Notes: generated by a model from the sequence alone, not told the origin. DNA of 64,000 bases from Strongyloides papillosus (GCA_005656395.1 SRSI01000036.1:326385-390384); one strand, 5' to 3'; shown: positions 13,931 through 25,589, numbered from the stretch's first letter. Program-made: numbers and translations.

Positions 13931-15431
13931 TGAAAATTTATTAATTTGTAAATGTCATATTTGTGATAATTAGTTATTAAAATTTACTCTTCAAAATGTC
14001 ATTGCAAATTTTATAATAGTCTGTCGATGAAGATCTCTGTAAATTTTTTGATAAAGTGTGAGATAATGTAAGTGAAAGTTTGTATGGAATTTGTTAGACA
14101 TTTAATTACTTTTAATATTAGTATTTTGTATTAAATCAGAAATGATAGAAAAGTCTAAAATTTTACTCAATGAAATACACACAAAGTTGATTGGTATTTT
14201 AAAAAAATAAAAAATATAATTAAATTTTTATGTGTAAATCTTATGCTTAATTTTTTTATAATTTTAAAAATATGAAACAAATAGTGTTGATAAAAATTTA
14301 TAAAAGCTTTAATTAATAAATTTTTAAAAAAAATTATTTTTATTTATTTAAACTAACAATATCCATTAATAAAATACATTAAATTTGAGCTCTGAATGAT
14401 TCCATAATGTGGTTATGATTCAAAAAAAATATTGCATTTTACGAGCTCGTCTTGAAAAAATAGTTTTGATTTTATTTTTTATAACAATGTTTTCAACATC
14501 TTATTTCTGAGATTTTTAATTGCAACTACTGTAAAAAAGACTATTTCCAATATAAAAAAAAAACCAAGTGGGATCTCCAAATAATTAATTGAATTAAGAG
14601 CTAAAAATTATTTAAAAAAATAAATCATAAACTAACTCATACGATAATAAATCAAATAAATCAATGGTGGAACTTGAAAAATCAACGTAAAAAGCCCTTG
14701 AACTATAAGTCCTTTCAGAATCCTTCTACATTCTATCATTTTTGTTCTATTACTATCAGATATATTCTTAACAACATTGCAGTAGATAAAATAATTAATG
14801 AAAATTGGTATAATTGGTAGAATAAATGTAACAAGGCTATTAAAATGTCTTATCTCTATAAAGAATGGTAAATGACTAAAATTTGGTAACCACATCCACT
14901 TTTCGGTACGTAATAAATATTTATTTCAAATTCACACAAAAACTAATAGTGACAAAAATTTAAAAATTCAAAAAAAACCTATATGTCACAAGCAATAGTG
15001 ACACTCACTATTAAAAAAACATGGGTATTTTTTTGTCACAAACAGCGACAAATTTTTTTTCTATAACAATATGCAAAATTTAATAAAACATTTTTAAAAT
15101 TTAATAAAAGTTAACATATAACACATCTTTATTATAACATAGTAACGCGTATATGATAAAATAGCAATCAACTGTCATGAAAAGGACAGAACCTTCTAGA
15201 AAAGAGTGACCATTTAATATAAAAACAGCTAGTGTCATAAAAATACTCAGTTAAGAAAAAGGTCGCTTGTCTGGAAGGTAGGTTGTATAATTATATGATT
15301 TTATGTTTATTGTAATTTAGTGACTATACCCCAGTTTAATTAATAAATTTTAACTTAAATAATATGTAAAAAATTTTTTTTGTAACATAATAAGTTAGAA
15401 ATGTAGAAACCTTGGTAATTTTAAAAAAGAA

Positions 15432-15510
15432 ACATTAATAAATAACATTTATAAACATAAAGAAATAACATTTACAAACATAAATAAATAACTTTTACAA
15501 ACATAAATAA
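15432..15510. repeat. Short tandem repeat, about 23-bp unit
   Basis: Three near-identical units of the form AATAACATTTACAAACATAA follow one another inside the 2.0-kb element. Confidence 0.75.
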
Positions 15511-15641
15511 ATTTTTTATCTTAATCAAATATCTTGAAAGTATTAAAATAACATAAAAATTAGCTTATTATTCTAATTTATATAATTAGCTTGCTTATAT
15601 TAGCATTTGATTTATATTTTAAAGTATTTTTGTGACAAAAA

Positions 15642-15779
15642 ATGTTTGGAGAACATCAAACAATTGAAGATCATAGAACAATTATATCTTTTCAAATTCG
15701 GGTAGCTGAAGATATACAAATGGAGGAGGATGATGATGATGGTGATAATGCCATTGAGGAAATTGAAAATAATGTTTAA
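15642..15779 (+). pseudogene. 45-codon acidic open frame inside the 2.0-kb element
   Basis: ATG to TAA, with an ordinary first half and a very acidic end (EEDDDDGDNAIEEIENN). Composition is unlike chance frames in this AT-rich DNA. It may be a remnant of a transposase C-terminus; no family is recognised and it may not be expressed. Confidence 0.35.
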
Positions 15780-15877
15780 CTAGATCTTGTAAATAAAATA
15801 ATGCTGCCAAGTCTAACTGAGGAGGATGTTCTAAACAAAAAGTTTTTTTTAAATTCTAAAACTATAACTTATAAATA

Positions 15878-16638
15878 CAGTCAACTCCCCCTATAGGAAA
15901 CATACTGGGATCGAGAAATTTAGTAGTCTCTTATAGAGAATGTACTAGAGGTTTCTTATAGAGATTTACTATATTAAAAGCTCTTATATGTAGTAATAAC
16001 ACTAAAAAAACTAAAATTCTATACATTAGATGTTTATAATAAAATTAACTCCTCAGATTAAGCAATTGAGAATGATTCAATATAATTTTCATCCTAATTT
16101 GACTTTATTTAGGTGAAAAAGTTAGAAGGTAATGATTGTTTCATGAGATATGTTTTATCTTGAAATTTTTCAACTGATTCTTTTAAAGAAGATTTATCAT
16201 GTAATATTGGATATTGCTTTAGTACATTAAAATTTTTTTAACTTCATCAATTGATGGAGCAATAATTTCTGGATCATTATATATTGGTTCATCTCCTAAG
16301 CATATGTCTTAATCTACATTACATCCTGTTAAATTATTTGTTTCTGTATCATCAACTATTATGTGACTAAAGTGTGTAAACAATAGATATTTCTATTGAA
16401 ATGGAAACGATTTTTGATTTTCAACATCCTTTTCAACAAATAAAAAAGCAATTTTATGTTAAGAATATCGTCTACATGGTTTCTTATAGGAAGAGAGTTT
16501 CTAACAACGATTTTTTTTTGTTTCTTATAGAAAACAAAAAATGTATGAAAATTTAATTTCAGTTTTGAAACCATAGACTATGGTTTCTTATAGAAGAAAG
16601 TTTCTTATAGAGGTGTTTCTAATAGAGAGAGTTGACTG
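15878..16638. mobile_element. Pogo-like MITE nested in the 2.0-kb element
   Basis: Ends CAGTCAACTC (15878) and GAGTTGACTG (16638), each next to TA (15876-15877 and 16639-16640). Subterminal repeats of TTTCTTATAGAG occur at both ends (15930-15960 and 16580-16615). No transposase; interior open frames are short. Confidence 0.82.
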
Positions 16639-17576
16639 TATTTTGTTTCTACTAATAGTGACATAGGTTGAAAATTATATCATTGTTTTAAAAACAAATC
16701 ATACTTTGTTTTTTGTGTTCATTAATATCGGTTTAAATGTAAAAATATAACATGTCACTATTAAGAATTTTATATATGTTTTTGTCACTATAACGTCTCT
16801 TGTTTCCTATAATAACAATGACTATTCAAAATTTTTAAACAGAAGTAGAATTATCATAAAATCAAGAGATTTTTTTTGAATAAAACAAATTTTTATTAAA
16901 TTTGGAAACGTCATATATTTTACTAAAAATTGTGTCACACAAAATTTTTGTGTGTTATTGTCTAATTGTTTTATATATTAGAGGTCCATTTGCTATAACT
17001 ATAATCGTGATAAATATCGCCACAAAATATATTGCTTTCTTATAAAATTCTAGAAACCAAAAACAGAAGAAGTGAAGACAAAATGGTGTTACAGTTAATA
17101 TTTGTTCAACGTCTACATCAAAAATGCTAAATTTATTACAATTTTTAACATGAACTTTACCATTGGTATGATAACAAATAATAAGATATCCATAAAATAA
17201 TATGTCTACTGCGGAATCAACAATATATTCGCATGACATTATTATAGTCATAACTTTAAAATATTTTCTTTTACTTAATAATTTATATTTTATACATCGA
17301 TGTAAAAAATACATATTTGGTATAATTGATATACTGCAAAGAATTACTGTTAATAATATTGGAATTTAATGGTTGGATCAGAAAATCTTGGCACCGTTGA
17401 ATTAGCCATTTATATAAATAGTAGCTTTTAAAAAGTATTATAAATTACTAAACAATTTCAACATAAATTTATTTGTAAATTATAAAACTAAAAAATATTC
17501 AATAAAACATTATAAAAAAGAGCCACTTACCCCAACTCCACTTGGATTTATTATGACTATTTTATTGAAACAATCT

Positions 17577-17640
17577 TATTTATATAATTTCAATTTTGAT
17601 TACATTTAAGTTTGATACATTACGCGTGTAACGTATAACA
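17577..17640 (+). repeat. 64-bp direct repeat, left copy
   Basis: Identical to 22456-22519 except for two substitutions near the right end. The copies bracket 4.8 kb containing a truncated pseudogene and the CACTG element. Confidence 0.9.
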
Positions 17641-17678
17641 CTGGGGGGAAGAAGGCCAAAATATATTTTATTAAAGCT

Positions 17679-18750
17679 TCACATTGGCATGTAGGTTTTC
17701 AAATTTTTCGTCATCTCCTTCTTATTTTTTTTATACCCCTTATCAATTAATATTTTCATTAGTTTCTCAGCAATTTCAACATTTCCTTTAGCCAATGTAT
17801 CAACAATTTTATTAAAAGTAAATTGTTTCGACGCAAAATGTTTTCCTTCATATTTAAAACCACCAGTTTTTGTTATATTCATCATGGTTGATATAACATT
17901 CCACAGATCATTTTGTGGTTGTTTCTTATTTTGTACCAATTGTTTTAGTTTTTCACTTTCAGGGAAACTCAAAGCATATATGCTATCACTACATATTATT
18001 GAATTTTCCCTTCCATGTTCTCCAAGGATTAGACATAATAGTATCCCCCGACCTCATATCTCGGTGAGATTGAACGACCTTTAAGGAAACTTGTTTCAGA
18101 ATAATAGTTAATCTGTTTCTTGTCATTAAAAACTTCTAAAATACCAACCCCTGGTACATTAATATGTTTACTTGATGGATCATTTGTAGCACTCCTATCT
18201 ACAAAATATACAGTTTTATCATTATGTTAATCGAGAAAGGCAAAGATATTTTTATCTGAAACAAGAGTTTGACTTTTTAGATTTTTCATCTCTACATTAT
18301 CCGTCTCCTCTATAGTTTTCTTATCTAATATTTCGTTCATATTACCATGATTCTCGGCAATTTCCTCTGCAATAATATTATTTAATGTCTTGTCATTTTT
18401 TAAATCATCCAGAAAATTATCGTCTTCAATAACATTATTAAAATTCTCTGATTCCATTTCATTTGATAAATTTTCATGAATTTCAGCATTTTCATTAGAA
18501 TCAGTATTAAAATTTACATTTGACCCATCACCTGACGATTTATTATCTTCATTATTTATTTGTAAAATTACTTTCTCATTATCCCACATTAAAGTATTTT
18601 CTGCCAAGTCAAATTGTACTCCATCCTCGTCTTGTACATTCTTGAAATCAGAAATGTTCTCTAACATATTTTTATTATCCCATTTTCCATTGATAAAAAA
18701 TGTGTCATCTAATTTATATTCATTGAAATCATAATTTCCAATGTCCCACA
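17679..18750 (-). pseudogene. Unrecognised acidic protein, broken coding sequence
   Basis: The first part (18750 down to 18227) is a 174-codon stretch rich in D, E and N (it begins WDIGNYDFNEY). It is stopped by an in-frame TAA at 18227-18229 but continues in the same frame through VYFVDRSATND to GRSISPRYEVGG. A frame change near 18040 then leads into the 3' part, which ends at 17679 (LGEHGRENSIICSDSIYALS, then NDLWNVISTMMN and a basic tail). The joint conservation of sense across the breaks argues for a once-real gene of over 300 codons. No known domain recognised. The 5' end stops at the terminus of the CACTG element, which here reads TTTTTTTCAG and could serve as a splice acceptor; upstream exons were not found. 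Confidence 0.6.
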
Positions 18751-19185
18751 CTGAAAAAAATTGTTAGTTTTTAAATTTAGCATTTAATTTAAAAAAATAT
18801 GTGCAAAGCAAATTGTAAAATGCATAATTTTAATCATAAAATTTATTGCAATTGTTTTTTAATATTTTACATGCAATTTTTTAACAAGAAAATTTAATTT
18901 TTGTCATAAATGTAATGTAATTGGTATTAAAATCAATCAAACATATTTATATAAAAAATACATTATTTGACATCATGATTTGTAGTATTGTTTTAAACAA
19001 AAAATTAATCATTTTTTCAATTATAGAGTATTTCTATTTGCATAAACGTAGCATTTTATAGTTAACTAATATGCTTTGTTTTCTGAACACTACATTACAA
19101 TGTGTTTTTAATTTAAATATTTTTTTTTTCTTTATCAATGTTAAACAATATTTGTTAAAATTGTTTAAAATTTTATTATTTGCAG

Positions 19186-19457
19186 ACATATAATTTTAGT
19201 TATGAGTTCATTTTTAATAAATGAAAATTATAGTAGGCATAATGATAGTTTTACATTGACCCTAGAAGAAATATTCAAAACGGTTACTGAAAAACTGTTA
19301 AAGATGTTATAATTATGTTAAGAAATGTATCAATGGTTGAAGCTGGAACGTTAATAAACATTCATAATGAAATAAAATCACATTTAAATATTGTTAAAGA
19401 AGTTCAGTGTTATTCTAAAAAGGATCATTTAAAGATAAAGCATAGAAAAGATGGGTC
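19186..19457 (+). pseudogene. Exon-like coding fragment with canonical splice sites and one frameshift
   Basis: Preceded by acceptor TTATTTGCAG (ending 19185) and followed by donor GTAAGT (19458). From ATG 19202 the frame reads through LTLEEIFKTVTE; after the A-run at about 19289-19293 sense continues in another frame (VIIMLRNVSMVEAGTLINIH and onward to KIKHRKDG). One missing base in the run explains this. No family recognised. It may be a captured host exon or part of the element's own gene. Confidence 0.5.
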
Positions 19458-20125
19458 GTAAGTTATATAAAAATTTTATGTATAAAATTGTATTAGCTCA
19501 AGTACAAGATGTTTTTTTAAATAGAGTAGATAAAATTTAAGAATATATTTAAACTTTCAAAAATATAGCTTATCATTTTAAAACAATCAAAAAAAAGAAA
19601 ATAATAATCAAGTAGACAATTAAAAAATATATTAAAGTCCCTAACTTTTAGTGTATCAAATATTAACAAAATTTCTATATTTTAGTAAAACTTCTTTAAT
19701 ATTTTTTATCAATTATCTTAAAAGTTGTCAAATACATATATCAAATTCCTTCTTAAAATTGCCAAACAGTTTATCAAATACCTATACTGAATATTATTTT
19801 CTATTATTTCTATTCTTTGTAATAAATAATGATGAGAAATTTTGTTTAAAAAGTAAAAAAATTTTTTTTGTTTTAATTATTTTGGTTCATTTTGTTTTAT
19901 GTCTTTCCATATAATGTTTCTTTTAACTATAATGTCTTAATCTGTTTAAATAATAGTTGAAATAATAAAAAAAAATTATATAAAATATTTTATATTTATT
20001 TTACCATTTGAACTTTGAAGCAAAAGATAGTCATACAAAATAATTATCAAATAATGATGTTCCATACTTATCTACATACAAAACTATGTAAAAAGTTTTA
20101 TAACGGTGTTTTTATTTGTTATATA

Positions 20126-21579
20126 CAGGGTGGCCCGCGTAAGACTCCCCAGACATTTGCATATGTAGCTCTGTGTGTAGATAAGCTACAAATATGGTAT
20201 TATAATCATTTTGTAGCTGAGATACATATGATGCTAATTATATAGACTACACAACGGAATGTGGATTCTAGGTGGAGTTATGAACCTTCAAAAATTGAGT
20301 TCATTTTTCGACTTTCACTAAATGAAACTTTTCTATTTGGAAAGATTTTTTAAAAATTCTTGCAGATTCTGAAAGTACAAAGTCTTTTGTACTAAATCCT
20401 AAAATTACGTAAAAATTGAAGTCCGGCAACTTTGTTTAATTTTTAAATAAATGTTAAAAATCTTGATTTTTGTCAAAAAATCGATGTTTTTTAAGAATAA
20501 CATTTTAATTAGATAATTTTTAAAAAGTTTTTATTGATATTCTGATAGAGTAAGCAAAGCTCTATCGAATAAGTATAGTGTCGCTTAATTTGATTAAGTT
20601 TGAAGAAAGTTATGAATAGTCAAAAATTGACCATATTTTACAATAATTCTATAAAAAAAGAAAATATGTCAGTCTTTTTCAAATTTTCGGACACGAATTA
20701 TGTTTCATTTTCAAAAGTATTAAAAATATTGCCCTTATTTAATAAAAACTTGCTCATATTTTAAAAATACAGGGTATGAGATTATGAGTGGATATACAAA
20801 AAATTTAAAAGACACATTATAATTGTTCTTACAGAGTAATATCTATATAAAGTAGTATAAAATAATTGTAAATGGTGTGAATATATTGGAAAAATTATTT
20901 TTTTCTTGAATTTGGGTGATAAAGAATATCTCAGTTCTTTAGACAATTTATAAACAAATAAGTAATAATCTGTAAACTAATATGTATTGGTAGTGTTATT
21001 ATTATTATTAGGATACCATAAAGATCGGGGAAAGTATTATTTGTATTTTAACTTTCAAATGAAAGTGTCAAAATGTCGACTTTAGCAAATCATAACTTCT
21101 TTCATAGTCAACTGTTCAGAACGGTCATATACTCATTCGATAGAGCTTCGCTTACTCTATCAGAATATTAATAAAAATTGTTTAAAAATTATCTGATTAA
21201 AATTTTATTCTTAAAAAACATCGATTTTCTGGCAAAAATCAAGATTTTTGACTTTTATTTAAAAATTTAACATAGTTGCCGGACTTCAATTTTTATGTAA
21301 TTTTGAGGGTTAATACAAAAGACTTTGTACTTTCAGAATCTACAACAATTTTTAAAAAATCTTTCCAAATAGAAAAGTTTCATTTAGTGAAAGTCGAAAA
21401 ATGAACTCAATTTTTGAAGGTTCATAACTCCACCTAGAATCCACATTCCGTTGTGTAGTCTATATAATTAGCATCATATGTATCTCAGCTACAAAATGAT
21501 TATAATACCATATTTGTAGCTTATCTACACGCAGAGCTACATATGCAAATGTCTGGGGAGTCTTACGCGGGCCACCCTG
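20126..21579. mobile_element. Fold-back element with about 450-bp inverted repeats, CAGGGTGGCCC ends
   Basis: The left end CAGGGTGGCCCGCG (20126) and right end CGCGGGCCACCCTG (21579) are flanked by TA on both sides (20124-20125, 21580-21581). The arms (20126 to about 20572 and 21135 to 21579) match base for base over long runs, including GACTCCCCAGACATTTGCAT and GTAGTCTATATAATTAGC. The central 560 bp is non-coding. TA target duplication points to the Tc1/mariner/pogo group. Confidence 0.9.
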
Positions 21580-22455
21580 TATATTATCATAAATACCATA
21601 GAGGATGCTAACAAATGAATATTAGAAATTATAAAATTTTTTATAATAAATGATTTGTAAAATACGTAAAATTCTGCATCAAAAAAATAAAAACATACTC
21701 ATTTTTTTCAATAAGCCATTTACACATTAATTATACAAATTGTATTTAATTTAAAAAATAAAAATGTACTTATTTTCTTTAGAAACCATGTATGCATTAT
21801 ATATACTAAATGTCTATCGTTTTAAAAATTAAAATTAATACATTTTAGTAAAGAGCAATCTCATGACGAATGTTTGATTAGGAATGGTTCACTGATCAAG
21901 AAGGAACAATTATGAATATTATGTCATTTATACGTTTAATTAATTTTTATATGCTTTATTAATAATATTTTTATGTCTATTTAATTGTTCTTTTAAGTAA
22001 GATAAGGTATCTTACAAATAAGATGTAATAATCAAAATACCAAAATAACTAAATAGAGGTTGGTCGAGATGTAATCAAAATTAGTATATTATTTAAGTTA
22101 TATTTTATATCATGTGTTAAGAGTTAAATTATTAATAATTGTATCGTTTATATTAATTAAGTTGAATGTTAAGTTAATCTAATTGTAATGTTTATATATT
22201 GTAGGCGTATAAACAATTAAATAAAATTTTAATTTTATAGTTTGGAACCAATAAATTAAAATTTACTATTTTTTATTTTGCATTTTAATCAGTTGCAAAA
22301 AAAATCTATGAACATGTTAAGAACAAATTTTTAAATTTTTTACATAAACAGAATGTATTTTAAAATTTAAAATACATTCTTTATAAAATATTGTAAATTC
22401 AAATTGTATATAAAATGTATTTTTTTAGTTAATTGACGAATAATTTTTTTCAGTG

Positions 22456-22519
22456 TATTTATATAATTTCAATTTTGATTACATTTAAGTTTGATACATT
22501 ACGCTTGTAATGTATAACA
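22456..22519 (+). repeat. 64-bp direct repeat, right copy
   Basis: Starts directly after the CAGTG end of the 18749-22455 element and matches 17577-17640 with two substitutions. Confidence 0.9.
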
Positions 22520-22639
22520 AAAAGTATACTAGAAAAACTATTATGAAACCTAAAAGTATAGAAAAATATCTATTTCTTGATTATAGCAAAGAATAAATTT
22601 TAATCATGATAATTTATTATCATTTTTATTTACATTAAT

Positions 22640-23080
22640 ACCAGATAAAAAGCATTTCAGATTGAAAGATGACGTTTTAACATTTATATCATATTGATAA
22701 ATTTCTACCGTTTTTTCCCTGTGCAATTAATCTTTATTTAATAGATCTCATTATTTGAAGTTTATCAAATTTTAAATATCATATTTTTTGTTAAGTGATT
22801 ATTAAATCTATTTTTGAAAATGTCATTGGATATTAAACGATAATCTCATATTTTTCGGGAATCTTTTGATAAAAATGTGAACACATTTTGAATAATATTG
22901 ATGGCTATTTTTAAAGTTTAGCATTAATATTACTTAATCCAAAGCATTAGAAAAGCATGGAATTTTGCACCCAAAATAATACTAAAAGTTCATTGGTCAT
23001 TTCGATATAATAGAAAAATAGTAAAAAAATTTTATGCAAAAATAATTATACTTAATATGTTTATGATTTTTAACATGCTA
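22640..23080. repeat. Duplicated chemoreceptor 3' flank, copy 2
   Basis: AAGCATTTCAGATTGAAAGA and about 400 bp after it resemble 10620-11000. No receptor exon is left: where it would be expected the sequence runs into the truncated element at 23096. Confidence 0.6.
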
Positions 23081-23095
23081 TAAGTAAATAGGAAG

Positions 23096-23200
23096 GATAT
23101 GTATCTCAGCTACAAAATGGTTGTAATAACAAATTTGTATCTTAACTATGCTCAGAGTTAATTATACAAACGTCTGGAGAAAGTTATGCGCCACCTTGTA
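23096..23200. mobile_element. Truncated end of the CAGGGTGGCCC fold-back family
   Basis: TATGTATCTCAGCTACAAAA and the following 85 bp match the last 105 bp of the 20126-21579 element with substitutions and a damaged terminus (GCGCCACCTTGTATAT). The rest of the element is absent. Confidence 0.82.
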
Positions 23201-23361
23201 TATCGACAAAGCCAGAACACTTGGCATCGAAAGCAAATCTCTTAGAGTATTCTCTGATCTCAAATTTTCTATCTTCATTACATCGTAGAAATGATTGAGA
23301 GCCATTACCAACAATATCAATGCTTTTTAGAAGACATTTATCAGTTTAATCGTCCACGACT

Positions 23362-24438
23362 ACACACAGAGAAATTTACACAAAAAATCATCCTCAGCTT
23401 TAAATTTTCATTCCCAGACTTAATTTTTCGTCCCGAGCATATAATTTTCTATGCTAAACGTAAAATTTGACCCTTATATTTATTACTGTCGCTTACGATA
23501 TATTTTGTCATATTTATTTGGACTTATGGTTTTTTTTTTAAAAATATTAAAAGAATTTATATATGAAATTTGATAAAAAATAGATATTTAATAAACACCA
23601 GCTCACTTCACTCGTTCCACTTGGACAAGATATTTGCCTTTTTTTCAATTACAAAAAAATGAATCAAAAAAACTTAAAAATCTTTTGTTTCATAATAATG
23701 TTGTTGTAAATTATCAATTAACATTTTATTTTTATTATGTTTTATAATATTGATGATTAGTATTAAAATATTACATAGGTTTTTCAATGTTAAAAAAGTA
23801 TAAATATTCTTTAAAAATTGTTTTATTATATATTTAGATGATTTTAAAACAGTTTGATATTTAAATAACTTTTCTTAAATTTTTAATAATGAAATATTAA
23901 AATAAAAAGAGTACTTAAATTAAACTTCTAATTAGTATAAAAGGCTAGGTTTATATCATTAAATATGATTGAAATTCAAAGTATAGATTAATTTTCACTT
24001 TCGTTATTTTTTTTAAACATTAGTAATGTTTGAGAATTGGCATATAAAACTATGTATATTAAGATAGATAAAGTTTTAATATCAAAAATAATTTCCTGAT
24101 CTCTCTTCCTCATATTTTAATTATAGGAACTATCTAGTATATGTTAACTTAAAATGTATGGGACTAAATTCTTGATAATGTTTATATAAATACTTTAGAT
24201 ATTTTATGTGTTATTAAAAAAAATTAATAAATATTTTTAATTCTATCTGATAAAAAATAATAATTTATAATCCGTTTAAGAACAAATATTGTAAAAAAAG
24301 AAATATTTTACGATCTGCGACAAAATGATAAGATGATAATTCATATATTAAAAATGAATAAAATTTTATGCAATTTTATTTTGAGGACTAAAAATTATGG
24401 CGTAAGGATGTTTTTTTTGTGTAAATTTCTCTGTGTGT
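23362..24438. mobile_element. Non-autonomous TIR element, ACACACAGAG ends
   Basis: ACACACAGAGAAATTTACAC at 23362 is mirrored by GTGTAAATTTCTCTGTGTGT ending at 24438, followed inward by CATCCT on the left and AGGATG on the right. The TIR is about 37 bp. The interior of 1 kb is AT-rich without a gene. Confidence 0.8.
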
Positions 24439-24444
24439 ACGATA

Positions 24445-25560
24445 TTTGCAATCAAAAGAAATTTTTTTTACCCTTTGACTTTTCCGAAATTCAAAAGAAA
24501 AATTATAAATATCACTGCAAGATCACAAGATATCAATTAAAAAATATAGTGATCTTTAATAAAAAATTGGAAAAATTACATTTAAGCACTAAATAATACA
24601 AATAGAAATTAGAAAAATTATCACAATTCACTTATCTCTAGCAAATTCAATAAATAACTTATTAATTTAATAAAATTAATTGATAAAAGCTACTTAAAAT
24701 AAGATATTTGAACATAAATCATACGACTTTTGCACTAAAAAATAAAAAATTTTCGCCTTTAGACTTTTCTAAAATTTTATTGGTAAATTATAAATATTAT
24801 CAGAAGATCATGAGATATTTCTTAAAAAACATTGAAATTATTGATAAGATACTACTAAATTTTTCTTATAAGTACTCTTCAGTTCCATACCAGAAACGGG
24901 GGTGGTTAGTGCAGGCAATTCAGCGCCGACTGCGGTTGCGAGTCGTTTGTTCGACATCCTTGTGGTGTTTGGCGGAGTTGGTAGTTTGAATTCTCTGGGC
25001 TCCGCCGTTTCCGGGGCGAGGTACGCTGGATCCTTTGAGGGAACTTCGTTGTATCGAGCATTAATAGTTTCTCGGCGGCCGGGCAGCCGTGAGCAGTACT
25101 ATGCCGAGTGCCCGGTATGGTATAGTCTGAAGCTCTTTGAAGCTTGTGTTTGGTAGCCTAGGTCCTGATAAGATGAAGTCGACCACGCTTTCTTTTTGAT
25201 AAAGTATTTCATTTTTCACATTGTTAAGTAATCAAACATTTCTAAAAAATAATTTTATAATATAGGAATTTGTCATTACCATACAAAAATTAATTTTTTT
25301 CATAGAAAATTGAAAAAATTATGTATTAATTATAAAGAACTACTGCATAATGTAATTAAATTCATTAAAAATATAGTATTTTGATATAAAACATAAACTT
25401 ACGATTTTTGCACCAAAAAATAAAACATTTTTACTTTAAACTTTTCTGAATTATTATTAGCTTTTTCGTATAGGTACCATCTAGTTTGACACTATAAACG
25501 TGGGTGGTTAGTACAGACGGTTCAGTGCCAACTGCGACTTGCGAGTCGTTGTTGAGATAC
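24445..25560. repeat. Diverged tandem copies with one GC-rich core
   Basis: A motif running TTTTGCAC..AAAAAATAAAA..TTTAGACTTTTC occurs near 24720-24780 and 25395-25450, with a weaker copy near 24450-24500. After two of them comes a related segment: GGGGGTGGTTAGTGCAGGC at 24898 and GTGGGTGGTTAGTACAGAC at 25500. The first copy continues into about 290 bp of GC-rich sequence (24890-25190), unlike anything nearby. Both strands of that core have open stretches, so coding sense cannot be decided. Confidence 0.5.
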
Positions 25561-25589
25561 CTAGAAAGAAAAAGGAAATTAGTCTAAAT

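Larger units (their letters stand above)
14933..16954. mobile_element. 2.0-kb CACACAAAAA-ended element inserted in the GPCR pseudogene
   Basis: The left end CACACAAAAA (14933) and right end TTTTTGTGTG (16954) are inverted, and similar GTGACA/TGTCAC motifs recur just inside both ends (for example ATAGTGAC near 14947 and TGTCACTATAA near 16782). The boundaries are fixed independently because the two GPCR halves join across them. The target duplication is not clear (possibly 2-3 bp). It carries a nested pogo-like element and one short open frame. Confidence 0.75.
14480..17409 (-). pseudogene. Chemoreceptor GPCR pseudogene, split by a transposon
   Basis: Paralogue of the 11074-12054 receptor. 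The 5' part (17409 down to about 16955) begins with ATG and aligns from the N-terminus through helix 4 (MYFLHRCIKYK, MTIIMSCEYIVDSAVDILF, LTVTPFCLHFFCFWFLEF) but has an in-frame TAA and a frame change near 17350. The 3' part (about 14932 down to 14632) resumes exactly where the 5' part stops, at the FEINIYYVP stretch, and then loses one base within the ATTTTAG after the codons for CGYQ, shifting frame. The last exon (14480-14605) is recognisable but has lost frame. Between the halves lies the 14933-16954 element. Confidence 0.88.
18749..22455. mobile_element. CACTG-ended TIR element, 3.7 kb, with an inner fold-back element
   Basis: The left end CACTGAAAAAAATT (18749) and right end AATTTTTTTCAGTG (22455) are inverted. 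CACTR termini are typical of the CMC (CACTA/Mirage/Chapaev) group, so that group is a reasonable guess. No transposase was found; the contents are an exon-like fragment (19186-19457), AT-rich filler and the 20126-21579 element. Confidence 0.55.

Noticed and set aside
15432..15510. Three-unit repeat as a CRISPR-like array
   Set aside because: Units are contiguous with no unique spacers, and the genome is eukaryotic.
20765..20785. Internal ACAGGGTATGAG as another end of the fold-back family
   Set aside because: Only a few bases match and no inverted partner was found.
24902..25156. 84-codon plus-strand open frame in the GC island
   Set aside because: GC-rich DNA lacks stops by chance; minus-strand frames are equally open, so no coding call is justified.
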